From Acidobacteriaceae bacterium TAA 166 (GTDB lineage Bacteria; Acidobacteriota; Terriglobia; Terriglobales; Acidobacteriaceae), in the NCBI GenBank assembly GCA_000421065.1, contig ATWD01000001.1:2844001-2908000 (forward strand): a DNA stretch of 64,000 nucleotides. Reading direction: 5' to 3'. Every line of letters begins with the position of its first letter. Position 1 is the stretch's first letter. The notes beneath the pieces are model-generated. The model was not told where the DNA came from, did not search any database, and was given only the letters and a program-made list of their open reading frames with translations. A program made the position numbers and the translations under genes. Below, piece after piece: positions 51,250 through 60,678 of the stretch.

Positions 51250-54200
51250 TTGTCCCTCTCAATGCCGCCGCGCTCTCGCTGGTTCGCTCTGATCCTGCTT
51301 GCTTTCTCCGCTCCTCTCTTCTCGCAACGCAGTCCCGCGATGAAGAACTTCTCTCCTGAAGATGCGAAGGTGATCGAGCAGCTGGGCAGCCTTTCGACTC
51401 TTCCCGAAGGAGACTGGAAGGCCCACGTGGGCAGTGTGCCGCATGGAGAGGACATCGCTCTCGACGACAGCAGCTGGGAGACCGTGCGCCCGCGTACGGC
51501 CGGACCTCTGGAGTCGATGTGGTATCGCCGCTGGATCGAAGTTCCGACGACCTTGAATGGATACGATCTCACCGGCTCGCGAATTACTCTGAAGATGGGG
51601 CTGGCGCCGAACATCATGACTGTGATTCTCTACATCAACGGCCGTAGGTCCGCGATGGGAGAGGATCTGGAGACGATCACGCTCTTCGATCACGCGAAGC
51701 CGGGCGACAGGGTGCTGGTTGCGGTGAAGCTATTGAAGACGGCGACGCCGAAAAGCTTCTCGAGTGCCCGGCTGCATGTAGAACCGGCATCAGGAAGACC
51801 AAATCCCGAAGACCTCCACGATGAAGTCTTGGCGGCTTCGGAGATCCTTTCCCCTCTCTCCGGGGACGGCGCCGCACGGAAGAACATCCTCGAGCAGGCG
51901 CTGCATTCGGTTGATCTTGCTTCGCTTCACGCCGGCGATCAGGCAAAGTTCGATGCTTCGCTGCGAAAGGCCTCCGCGCAGCTCGAAGAGCTTCGTCCTG
52001 AGCTGCAGAAGGCCACGCTTGTGCTCAACGGCCAGTCGCATATCGATGCGGCCTATCGCTGGCCATGGACAGAGGCCGTCGATGTCGTGCACCGAACCTT
52101 TGGGACCGCATTGCAGCTGATGGATGAGTATCCCACCTACACTTTTACGCAGTCCTCGACCATCTTCAACGATTGGATGGCCGACAAGTATCCGATTCTC
52201 GACGACGAGATCAAGCAACGGATTAAAGAAGGGCGATGGGAGATCGTCGGCGGAATGTGGGTGGAGGGCGACTTCAACCTGCCGGACGGAGAATCGATCG
52301 TGCGGCAGCTGCTGATTGGAAAACGCTGGTATCAACAGCACTACGGCGTCGATGTCCGGGTAGGGTGGAATCCGGATTCGTTCGGTTTCAGCTGGCAGCT
52401 GCCGCAGATCTACAAGAAGGCCGGTGTCGATTTTTTCGTGACGCACAAGCTGGTCTGGAGCGAGACCAACCAGCTTCCTCTTCATCTCTTCTGGTGGGAG
52501 TCCCCAGATGGAAGCCGCGTCCTCACCTACTTTCCTCCAAACTTCGCCTCGACGGACCTGAGCATCGTCAGGCTGTCGAACGCATACGCGCAGGCGCGTG
52601 CGACCAGTCCTGGCCTGAATGAGGTGATGGACCTCTATGGAGTCGGCGACCACGGCGGCGGACCGACCCGCAACGTGCTCGACCAGGGAGTTCACTGGAT
52701 GGAACCAGGCAAAGTTGCGCCGACGATGCGGTTCGGAACCGCGCTTAAATATTTTGAAGACCTGCAGCCAAAGATCAATCCTCAGTCTCCAACGTGGAGC
52801 TACAAGACGCTGATCGCAGGGAAGCCGGATCTTCCCGCGCCGGCTCCCGGGCAGGTTTCTATTCCGACGTGGAAGGATGAGCTCTACCTCGAGTACCACC
52901 GTGGAACGTACACCACGCAGGCGGCTTTAAAACGCAATCTGCGTCAGGGCGAGAAGTGGATGCTCAACGCGGAGAAGAGCGCATCTCTGGCATGGCTGGC
53001 GGGAGACCCCTATCCCGCGGGTCAGTTGAACGAGGCATGGAAGAAGGTGCTCTTCAACGGATTTCACGATGTGGCCGCGGGCAGCGGAGTCGGAACCATC
53101 TATCGCGATTCGGCCAAAGACTTCGAACAGGTGCATCTGTCGACCGATCAGGTGCGCGACCAGGCGATGCGCACCGTGATGAGCGCCGTCGACACGCGCG
53201 TCTCCCGAGGCGTTCCTGTCCTGAGCTTCAATCCTGTGTCGTGGCAGAGGTCGGGGCCGGTGAAGGTCGAGGTCCAGATGCCCACAGCCTCCGGACCGGA
53301 GCTTACGGTGCTCGATGAGAAGGAGCGCGTCGTTCAGAGCAAGGTTCTCTCGCTGGATGAAAAAACTCACCGATACCAGATGGTGATCTATCCGAAAGCG
53401 GTTCCTTCGCTGGGATACGCTGTTCTGCACGTGGTGCCGGGGCGGAGAAATATGGAGAGTGCATTGAAGGTGCACGATTTTACGCTCGAGAACAACAACC
53501 TCCGCGTCGTGGTCGATCCGGCTACGGGATGTATCACGAGCCTCTACGACAAACGCTCGAAGTTCGAGAGCCTGGCTCAGGGGGCGTGCGGCAACGAGCT
53601 GGTCGCCTACAAGGACACGCCCAAGGCGTGGGATGCCTGGAACATCGACGCCGACTTTGAAAAGGTCTCCTATAAGCTCGATAAGCTCGACTCGATTCGT
53701 GTGGTCGAAAGCGGTCCGCTGCGCTCTGTGATTCGAATCACGCGAAGCTGGCAAAGCTCGAAGTTTTCAACCGATCTCGTCTTGTATGCGGACGCAGACT
53801 ACGTCGATGTGATTCAGGACATTGACTGGCACGAGAATCACATTCTGATCAAGGCAGTCTTTCCGCTTGCTGCGACGAGCAAGTCGGCCACCTATGAGAT
53901 TCCCTACGGCACGATCGAGCGTCCTACCACCCGTGATAACTCCTGGGACAGCGCGAAGTTCGAGGTTCCCGCAATCCGCTGGGCCGACCTGGGAGATGGA
54001 AGACATGGCTTCAGCCTGATTAACGAATCGAAGTACGGATATGACGCCAAGGGCAACACCCTTCGGTTGTCTCTGCTGCGCTCGCCTCTGGCTCCTGACC
54101 CCGATGCAGATCGCGGTCCAAATCACTTCAGCTATGCTCTTTATCCTCATGCCGGCGACTGGAAGCAGGCACTCACGATCCGCCGCGGATACGAGTACAA

Positions 54201-54609
54201 CTACCGTCTGCAGGCGATGCAGGTTGCTCCCCATGCGGGCGCTCTGCCGTCTTCGCACTCCTTTGTCAGCACGGATGCGGAGAACGTGATTCTGACCACG
54301 ATGAAGAAAGCGGAGGATGACGACGGCCTGGTGCTGCGGTTCTATGACTGGGCCGGCAAAGATGCGACGGTCGAGTGGCATGTTCCCGCCGGGGTTACCG
54401 GAGCTCACGTGGTCAACCTGATGGAGAAGACCGAGGGAGCGCCGCTTTCGGTTGCAAACGAAGACAGAGTGAGTGTGCCCGTTCATCCCTTTGAGATTCA
54501 GTCGGTGAGGCTGGATTACAAGGTGAATCGAAGGGCTGCCTCAGCCTCTGAGCGACAAGGCCCTCATCACAGAGCCGAAGCGGAGCCAGAAGGCCAGGTC
54601 TGCAGATAG
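51250..54609 (+). CDS. GH38 alpha-mannosidase, secreted
   Basis: Zinc-dependent alpha-mannosidase, family 38, 1119 residues. From TTG 51250 (GGAGAATCCG upstream) or the ATG four codons later, a signal peptide (WFALILLAFSAPLFSQ) leads to a beta domain and then the catalytic domain. Zinc ligands are in GQSHIDAAYRWPW (H264, D266), and the nucleophile Asp is D376 in GWNPDSFGFSWQLP. The C-terminal half is the beta-sandwich region. The final 30 residues are Arg/Glu-rich and may be a frame-end tail. Together with GH92 it would remove mannose from alpha-mannan or N-glycan-like material. Confidence 0.92.
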   Translation: MSLSMPPRSRWFALILLAFSAPLFSQRSPAMKNFSPEDAKVIEQLGSLSTLPEGDWKAHVGSVPHGEDIALDDSSWETVRPRTAGPLESMWYRRWIEVPTTLNGYDLTGSRITLKMGLAPNIMTVILYINGRRSAMGEDLETITLFDHAKPGDRVLVAVKLLKTATPKSFSSARLHVEPASGRPNPEDLHDEVLAASEILSPLSGDGAARKNILEQALHSVDLASLHAGDQAKFDASLRKASAQLEELRPELQKATLVLNGQSHIDAAYRWPWTEAVDVVHRTFGTALQLMDEYPTYTFTQSSTIFNDWMADKYPILDDEIKQRIKEGRWEIVGGMWVEGDFNLPDGESIVRQLLIGKRWYQQHYGVDVRVGWNPDSFGFSWQLPQIYKKAGVDFFVTHKLVWSETNQLPLHLFWWESPDGSRVLTYFPPNFASTDLSIVRLSNAYAQARATSPGLNEVMDLYGVGDHGGGPTRNVLDQGVHWMEPGKVAPTMRFGTALKYFEDLQPKINPQSPTWSYKTLIAGKPDLPAPAPGQVSIPTWKDELYLEYHRGTYTTQAALKRNLRQGEKWMLNAEKSASLAWLAGDPYPAGQLNEAWKKVLFNGFHDVAAGSGVGTIYRDSAKDFEQVHLSTDQVRDQAMRTVMSAVDTRVSRGVPVLSFNPVSWQRSGPVKVEVQMPTASGPELTVLDEKERVVQSKVLSLDEKTHRYQMVIYPKAVPSLGYAVLHVVPGRRNMESALKVHDFTLENNNLRVVVDPATGCITSLYDKRSKFESLAQGACGNELVAYKDTPKAWDAWNIDADFEKVSYKLDKLDSIRVVESGPLRSVIRITRSWQSSKFSTDLVLYADADYVDVIQDIDWHENHILIKAVFPLAATSKSATYEIPYGTIERPTTRDNSWDSAKFEVPAIRWADLGDGRHGFSLINESKYGYDAKGNTLRLSLLRSPLAPDPDADRGPNHFSYALYPHAGDWKQALTIRRGYEYNYRLQAMQVAPHAGALPSSHSFVSTDAENVILTTMKKAEDDDGLVLRFYDWAGKDATVEWHVPAGVTGAHVVNLMEKTEGAPLSVANEDRVSVPVHPFEIQSVRLDYKVNRRAASASERQGPHHRAEAEPEGQVCR

Positions 54610-54623
54610 AAGGCGGCTAAAAG

Positions 54624-56954
54624 ATGAACCGAAGAGAGCTGATGCAGGGTATCGTTGCAAGCGCGATCGCCTCCATGGATTCAATGGACATGAACGCGTT
54701 TGCCCCTGCGACGACAGCAACGGTTTCCCTGACAGGAGGCTCAAACGCGCATCCACGCCTCTACCTTAATAAGGCAAGGCTCGCTCATCTGAGTAGTCGC
54801 TTCCATACGGGTGGAGCATGGGCGGACAAGCTTCGCCGCGACGGCGATAACATGCTGGAAGAGAAGTTCATTCCGGAGTCGGCGGCCGAGGAGGGAGGAG
54901 GACAGCAGGCACACTACGGAAGACCGGCGCACCAGATCGCTTTTATGGGGATCACGCTGGGACTTCTTTATCAGCTGACGAAGGATGAGCGGTACGCGAA
55001 AAAACTGCATGAGGCGATGGTCTTCTATGCCGCCTACAAACGGTGGGGAGGACCTGGGCTGGCAGATCGGGATCCACCCTGGCATTCGGAGCTGGACACC
55101 TCTCAGTTCTGTTTTGGCTCTGCGGTGGCATACGATGCGCTTTATTCCTACCTAACATCCGAACAGCGCCAGCAGATTCGAGAGTCAGTAATCCGGCTCG
55201 GTATTCTACCGATACTGGACGACTGGATCCTTCCGGGCAGGCGCTTTCATTCGCTGGATTCGATGGGACACAACTGGTGGGGAGTCTGCGTCTCAGGAGC
55301 TGGCGTAGCCGCGCTGGCGTTTCTGGGAGAGGAGGAGCGCGCGCAGTCGTGGGTCGAAGCCATCGATGACGGCCTGGTCGAATGGTTCAGCTACGAAGGC
55401 AACGTGTTGCACAATCGGATTGAGACCTTCGAAGCACCGGACGGCCCTTCTTATGAAGGGGTCAACTATACCGGCTATGGCGTGACGACTTACCTGCGCT
55501 ATCTCCTGGCGTGGAAGACAATGTTTCCCACTCGAACACATCCGACGCAGAGGTTTCTGCCGGGACTTCCTGAATTCTTTCTGCATACGCTCTATCCCAC
55601 TCCCACGGGGAGCCTTCCGGTGAACTTCGACGACACCCGGGAGAACGCGAGCGGGGCCGACTGTATCCTTCTTCTTCGCGCATGCGGGATCGAAGACGAG
55701 TACAGCCGGAGATATCTGCTTCATGCGCGGAACGAGGGAGAGGATCCGCTTCCGCTGTACGTCTCGCATGGCGAGGCCGGGAAGACAACTGCTACGCTTC
55801 CTTTGAGCAAGGTCTATCCGAAGATGGGGTGGGCGATGATGCGCACCTCATGGGAGCCGACCGGCACACTGCTGGCGGTGAAATCCGGCTTCACCTGGAA
55901 TCATGCCCATGCAGACGCCGGCACCTTTCTGTTGATGCATAAGGGGAACCCCCTCATTGTTGATTCCGGTACCTGCAACTACGCATGGCCGGAGTACTCG
56001 AGCTACTACCGCCAGAGCGTAGCTCACAATGTCGTGTTGTTCGACGGGGAGGGACAGCCGAAGGATCAGATCGACATTGGCAACAAGTTTCGTGGCTCGA
56101 TCACGAACTGGTTCGATGGCCATGGTCTGCGATATATCGGCGCGGACGCGACCGGGCCGGTGGCGCATATCGCCAAACGCTGCTACCGGCACTTCGTCTG
56201 GATCGGAGACGTGATCCTGATCTTTGATGACATCGCCACGCATCGCGAGGTCGACCTGGACTGGCTCCTTTACTCCCAAGGCAATGTCAGGCAGGAGAGT
56301 TCGAGATCGATCCTCATTCAGAACCGGGGATCGAGCGTCCTGGTGAGCTCCCTTTATCCGTCGGAGGTAAAGATCCACCAGCGCGAGGGTTTGGCGGCCG
56401 GCGATCGGGACCACCGCGTTCCCTACCATGCCTTCACCTTCCGCACCCGGAACGGGCGCCAACGGGCAATTACGATGCTAGACCTGGATCCGGAGCGGCC
56501 AACCCAAGTCGAATGCCACGAACAGGATGAAGTGCTTGCGGTCACAGTGAAGACCACAACGGAGACCCACCGGATCTATCTCAATCTGCGCTCGATCGAT
56601 GGATCCTACAACATGAGCAGCACGATCTCGATTGGAGAGTGGAGCACCGACGCCTACCTTCTCGCCCTCTCCACTCCGGCCGACAAACCGGCATCTCCAT
56701 CGGAGCTCTCAAGGCTGCTGGTGCTGGATGGAAGTCTTCTCCGGCATAAGCAGGACTCGATCTTCGAGTCTCTATCAAAGGCAAGTTGTCTTTGGAGACC
56801 CTCCGGAACGGAGATCTATACCCAAGGCCAGCGCCGATCGAGCCTGGCAATCTACCTGAAAGATCACCCCGAAGAGGTGCAATGGAACGGAAAGAAACAT
56901 CGCGGCAGTTACGATGGCGTCTCGCGCATGCTTCGTCTGCGAACCCTCCTCTAG
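54624..56954 (+). CDS. Heparinase II/III-like polysaccharide lyase family protein
   Basis: 776 residues with the usual order for heparinase II/III-type lyases: an N-terminal (alpha/alpha) toroid with RLYLNKARLAHLSSRFHTGG and SMGHNWWGVCVSGAGVAALA, then a beta-sandwich with SGFTWNHAHADAGTFLLMHK, where HAHAD carries conserved catalytic-site histidines, and VDSGTCNYAWPEYSSYYRQS. The start MNRRELMQGIVASAIA resembles a Tat-type leader with RR, though the h-region is short. Substrate (uronic-acid-containing glycan) cannot be deduced. It follows GH38 by 14 bp. The C-terminal 60 residues are ordinary. PL12, PL15 or PL21 are candidate families. Confidence 0.85.
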   Translation: MNRRELMQGIVASAIASMDSMDMNAFAPATTATVSLTGGSNAHPRLYLNKARLAHLSSRFHTGGAWADKLRRDGDNMLEEKFIPESAAEEGGGQQAHYGRPAHQIAFMGITLGLLYQLTKDERYAKKLHEAMVFYAAYKRWGGPGLADRDPPWHSELDTSQFCFGSAVAYDALYSYLTSEQRQQIRESVIRLGILPILDDWILPGRRFHSLDSMGHNWWGVCVSGAGVAALAFLGEEERAQSWVEAIDDGLVEWFSYEGNVLHNRIETFEAPDGPSYEGVNYTGYGVTTYLRYLLAWKTMFPTRTHPTQRFLPGLPEFFLHTLYPTPTGSLPVNFDDTRENASGADCILLLRACGIEDEYSRRYLLHARNEGEDPLPLYVSHGEAGKTTATLPLSKVYPKMGWAMMRTSWEPTGTLLAVKSGFTWNHAHADAGTFLLMHKGNPLIVDSGTCNYAWPEYSSYYRQSVAHNVVLFDGEGQPKDQIDIGNKFRGSITNWFDGHGLRYIGADATGPVAHIAKRCYRHFVWIGDVILIFDDIATHREVDLDWLLYSQGNVRQESSRSILIQNRGSSVLVSSLYPSEVKIHQREGLAAGDRDHRVPYHAFTFRTRNGRQRAITMLDLDPERPTQVECHEQDEVLAVTVKTTTETHRIYLNLRSIDGSYNMSSTISIGEWSTDAYLLALSTPADKPASPSELSRLLVLDGSLLRHKQDSIFESLSKASCLWRPSGTEIYTQGQRRSSLAIYLKDHPEEVQWNGKKHRGSYDGVSRMLRLRTLL

Positions 56955-57149
56955 GAGGACTACGGCGTCCAGTACCGGGGGATATTAACCGTTAGATCAG
57001 ACCGCTCCTCTAACCATCCACTTTTTATAGAGATAGACGGGACGTTAGCTCACAACTATCGTTGCCAGGTCTTCCTTGCTGGCGGCATTGTGGGTATCGC
57101 GTTCGGACATAGAAAAACTTCGCGAATCTGCAGCACTTTTGGAGGCAGG

Positions 57150-60100
57150 ATGAGACATCGATTTTTACCCAGGTTTGGATGGAAGCTAGTGGTTTTCTGC
57201 GTGTTTGAGGTTATTGCTGCGGCAGGATTTCTCCTTCAGACGGAGGTGCCGGCAGCCGCCCAGACGACCTCCGGCAGCTTTGTGGGGCACGTAGTCGACC
57301 AGGGTGGGGGTGTGGTTCAGAGCGCAACGCTGACTTTGAGGAACGAGGCCACCGGTGTTTCGCTGACTCAGGAGACAACGAGCAGCGGGGACTACACCTT
57401 TAATTCGGTTCAGCCGGGAACCTACGAGCTCAGCGTTACCTCCAACGGATTCCAGCGGCAGGTCGTCAACCATCTCAACCTCGACATCCAACAGACACTT
57501 CGAGAGGACTTCACCCTGCAGATCGGAGAATCCACGGTCACGGTTCAGGTGACGGCTGAAACTCCCCTGATCCAGACCGACAGCGTGTACGTCGGTAACA
57601 TCGTTGAAGGGAAGCAGATCGAACAGACCCCTTTGAACGGCCGTGAGAACGCATACTCCTTGCTGGGGCTTCAGCCGGGCGTGCAGCGCCCCAACTCGAA
57701 CGCGCTCGTCTCAGGAGGATCCTTCAAGGGAGGCGCCAATCAGACCATCGATGGCATCTCGAACAACGATATCGTCAACGCGCGTATGTCCGATCAGGTC
57801 CCTTCGCTGGAGGACATGGCACAGTTCAATACGATCGGTGTCAATGCTCCTGCCGAGTACGGCAACGGTGGGGCACAGGTGGTGATCGTGACGAAGTCCG
57901 GAACCAATGCCTTCCACGGCAGCGCCTTCTACTTCAACCGGAACCGTTTCTTCCAGGCCCGGAACTTCTTCGTCGCTCCGGGCTCGCGGCTTCCCGACTT
58001 CAATCGCCACGAATATGGAGGATCCTTCGGTGGCCCGATCCTTCGCAATCATCTCTTCTTCTTCGCCAGTTATGAGAATATTCACAGCCAGACGACGGTA
58101 ACCCGCCCTTACTCCATGCCACCGACCGCGTGGCTCAATGGGGATTTCTCGCAGTACACCTCGGCGGGGGGAAGCTCGTCCATCATCTATGATCCCTTGA
58201 CGGGAAAGCCGTTCCCCAACAACCAGATCCCGGCGAACCGGATTAGCCAGACTGCGAAGAACTTCATTCCTTACTACTCGGCTCCCAATACGGCGACCCC
58301 GGATGGTCTCGGCAATAACTTCACGTATAGCAGCCCTACGCTTGAGATCGATCCCCGCTTTTCGATCCGCATCGATTACGCCGCTACCGAGAAGGACCAC
58401 GTGATGTTCCGGTTCTACAACAACCGGCGGCAGCCGAGCCCCTTCGACGAGGCGGGCACCGATAAATTCGGCAACTACAAACAACTCGGCAACATCATCA
58501 ACCAGTTCGCCGGCAACTACACCCGCACTATCTCCAACTCGATGGTGAACGAGCTTGTGCTGGGACTGAACAAGCGCTCCGACCCGCGCATCGACCAGAA
58601 CAATACGCTCGATCCCACGACCCTGGTCGCCGGCCTGCCGACGGTCGATTCGGGCTTCGGCCTGCTTCCGACGGTAAACATCTCGAACCTGCAGAAGATC
58701 TTCTCGACCGGAAGCAGCACAAATCATCAGCATACGACCCAGGTGAACGACAACTTCAGCTACATCCGCGGCCAGCATACGTTCAAGCTCGGAGGCCAGT
58801 TTATGGCGACGGCGGAGTCCGGCACAACGTACAACACCGGCAGCTTCACCTTCAACGGCCAGTACACCGGGCAGTATGACAACAGAAGTCTGCCGAATCA
58901 GACCGTCAATCCCGCCAATGCATTTGCCGACTTCCTGCTTGGATATATAAACGGAGATAGCACCTCGAGCAACAACTTTACGTACTACGCGCTTGCGAAG
59001 AGCTTCGCGCTCTATGGGCGAGATACCTGGAGCATCACGCCGAAGCTGACGCTCGAACTGGGTGTGCGATACGACAAGCTCTTTCCCTTCCAGATGAGGC
59101 GCGGTGGACTGTCGGTCTTCAATCCAGATCTGAACAAGCTGGTGGTCGTCCATGGAACGCCCAATCCAGCGATTGCAAGTAAGTATCCCGGCATTCTGGT
59201 CGACGGCTCAACTGTTGGATACAACATGAGCAACTGGATTCATCTGCAAAATTACAACTTCGCTCCCAGGCTCGGATTCGCCTACCGGCCCTTCGATGGA
59301 CAGCAGGTTGTAATTCGTGGCGGCTTCGGCATCTTCTATAACAATCTGCCGCAGAACGACCTCGTCAACAATCTCGGAAACCAGCTGCCCTTCGTGCTGT
59401 CGACGTCTTATGGCACAGCCTCCGGAGTGGATGTTCCCTCGCTTACTTTCGACAATCCCTTCCCCTCATCCAGCGCGAGTGTAACGGCGAATCCGGCGGC
59501 CTATGGGGTCCAACGAAGCATCAAGACGCCGATGAACACGCAGTGGAATCTGTCGATGGAGGGGGAGACCTGGCAAAAGATCGCTGTTCGTGCCAGCTAC
59601 ATCGGCAATCTGGCGACGCATTTGCATACACCGTTCCCCGTCAATCAGGTGACCCCGCAGCCTCTCGGCGGACCAGGCAATCCCCCCAACTCACAGGCAG
59701 CGGTCCCCTTCCAGCCTTTTGCAGGGATCACCTACTACTCCTACGGTGAGAGTACGAATACGAATCAGCTGCAACTGGGAGCGCGCCGCCGCTTTGCCGA
59801 CCTGACCTTCGACGCCGAATATCAGTGGACTAAGGCGCTGGGAATCGACGGTCCCAACGAGGAGGCTCCGACGGACCGCACGAATCTCCGTTACGACTAT
59901 GGAAACCTCGACTTTTACGCGCACCATGCGCTGGCGTTCAGCTACAACTACGCCCTTCCGGTCGGCACCGGCAAATATCTTCTTGGCAGCGCCGGCCCTT
60001 GGGCTGACAAGCTGATCGGCGGATGGCAGCTGACCGGCGTGTGGAGGGCGCAGAGCGGTACGCCGTTCTCGGTCACCTTCAACAGCAGCACTCCCGGTCT

Positions 60101-60530
60101 GCCCAGTGGCCGAGCCGATCTGGTTCCCGGCGCAGCCCTCTACCCGACGAAGAAGACATATCAAAACTGGTTCAACAGTGGATTTGTCGGAGGCAAACCC
60201 GTCTGCTCTTCGACAGGTCAGTCCAACTGCGTTCCCGGCGCGCCTGGGGCCTTCACCGCGGTCCCCTCGACCCAATTCCGGTACGGCAACTCGCAGCGCA
60301 ACATGATGTTCGGGCCTGGTTCGTCCTCATGGGATGCCGGAATCTTCAAGAACCTGAAGCTCGCAGAGGCGGTCACCTTTCAGTTCCGTGCTGAAGCCTT
60401 CAATGTGCTGAATCGCGCCAACTTCGGAAACCCTGGAGCGAACATCAGTAATCCGTCGAACGTCGGAGTCATCGGAAGCACATCAATCGACAATCGAGAA
60501 TTGCAGTTTGGAGGCCGCATAAACTTCTAA
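57150..60530 (+). CDS. TonB-dependent receptor, Oar-like
   Basis: 1126-residue outer-membrane receptor. I choose the ATG at 57150, preceded by TTTTGGAGGCAGG, with a signal peptide just after it. Mature part: carboxypeptidase-regulatory domain (VGHVVDQGGGVVQSATLTLR, then SGDYTFNSVQPGTYELSV), plug domain (with KSGTNAFHGSAFYFNRNRFF) and a long beta-barrel ending QFGGRINF, whose terminal Phe is the usual barrel signature. Oar-type receptors take up large or surface-bound substrates. The gene follows the glycan enzymes 195 bp away and is the probable importer for their products. No SusD partner is present, as is usual in Acidobacteriota. Confidence 0.9.
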   Translation: MRHRFLPRFGWKLVVFCVFEVIAAAGFLLQTEVPAAAQTTSGSFVGHVVDQGGGVVQSATLTLRNEATGVSLTQETTSSGDYTFNSVQPGTYELSVTSNGFQRQVVNHLNLDIQQTLREDFTLQIGESTVTVQVTAETPLIQTDSVYVGNIVEGKQIEQTPLNGRENAYSLLGLQPGVQRPNSNALVSGGSFKGGANQTIDGISNNDIVNARMSDQVPSLEDMAQFNTIGVNAPAEYGNGGAQVVIVTKSGTNAFHGSAFYFNRNRFFQARNFFVAPGSRLPDFNRHEYGGSFGGPILRNHLFFFASYENIHSQTTVTRPYSMPPTAWLNGDFSQYTSAGGSSSIIYDPLTGKPFPNNQIPANRISQTAKNFIPYYSAPNTATPDGLGNNFTYSSPTLEIDPRFSIRIDYAATEKDHVMFRFYNNRRQPSPFDEAGTDKFGNYKQLGNIINQFAGNYTRTISNSMVNELVLGLNKRSDPRIDQNNTLDPTTLVAGLPTVDSGFGLLPTVNISNLQKIFSTGSSTNHQHTTQVNDNFSYIRGQHTFKLGGQFMATAESGTTYNTGSFTFNGQYTGQYDNRSLPNQTVNPANAFADFLLGYINGDSTSSNNFTYYALAKSFALYGRDTWSITPKLTLELGVRYDKLFPFQMRRGGLSVFNPDLNKLVVVHGTPNPAIASKYPGILVDGSTVGYNMSNWIHLQNYNFAPRLGFAYRPFDGQQVVIRGGFGIFYNNLPQNDLVNNLGNQLPFVLSTSYGTASGVDVPSLTFDNPFPSSSASVTANPAAYGVQRSIKTPMNTQWNLSMEGETWQKIAVRASYIGNLATHLHTPFPVNQVTPQPLGGPGNPPNSQAAVPFQPFAGITYYSYGESTNTNQLQLGARRRFADLTFDAEYQWTKALGIDGPNEEAPTDRTNLRYDYGNLDFYAHHALAFSYNYALPVGTGKYLLGSAGPWADKLIGGWQLTGVWRAQSGTPFSVTFNSSTPGLPSGRADLVPGAALYPTKKTYQNWFNSGFVGGKPVCSSTGQSNCVPGAPGAFTAVPSTQFRYGNSQRNMMFGPGSSSWDAGIFKNLKLAEAVTFQFRAEAFNVLNRANFGNPGANISNPSNVGVIGSTSIDNRELQFGGRINF

Positions 60531-60634
60531 ACCAACTCTGCGCGGACCTGAATCTCGTAATGGGTCCGGGCAAAGCGCGTCAAAAAGATGCCGGAGAGAC
60601 CCATCGGGCCGAACCTGGGGCTGCCACGATAAAG

Positions 60635-60677
60635 AAATAAACTGGAAACCCTCACTCAGAGGGTTTCCAGTTTATTT
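60635..60677. terminator. Strong bidirectional terminator between convergent receptors
   Basis: AAATAAACTGGAAACCCT (60635-60652) pairs perfectly over 18 bp with AGGGTTTCCAGTTTATTT (60660-60677) around a 7-base loop. The A-rich start and T-rich end make it work on both strands. It sits two bases from the end of the second receptor gene. Confidence 0.9.
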
Positions 60678-60678
60678 T

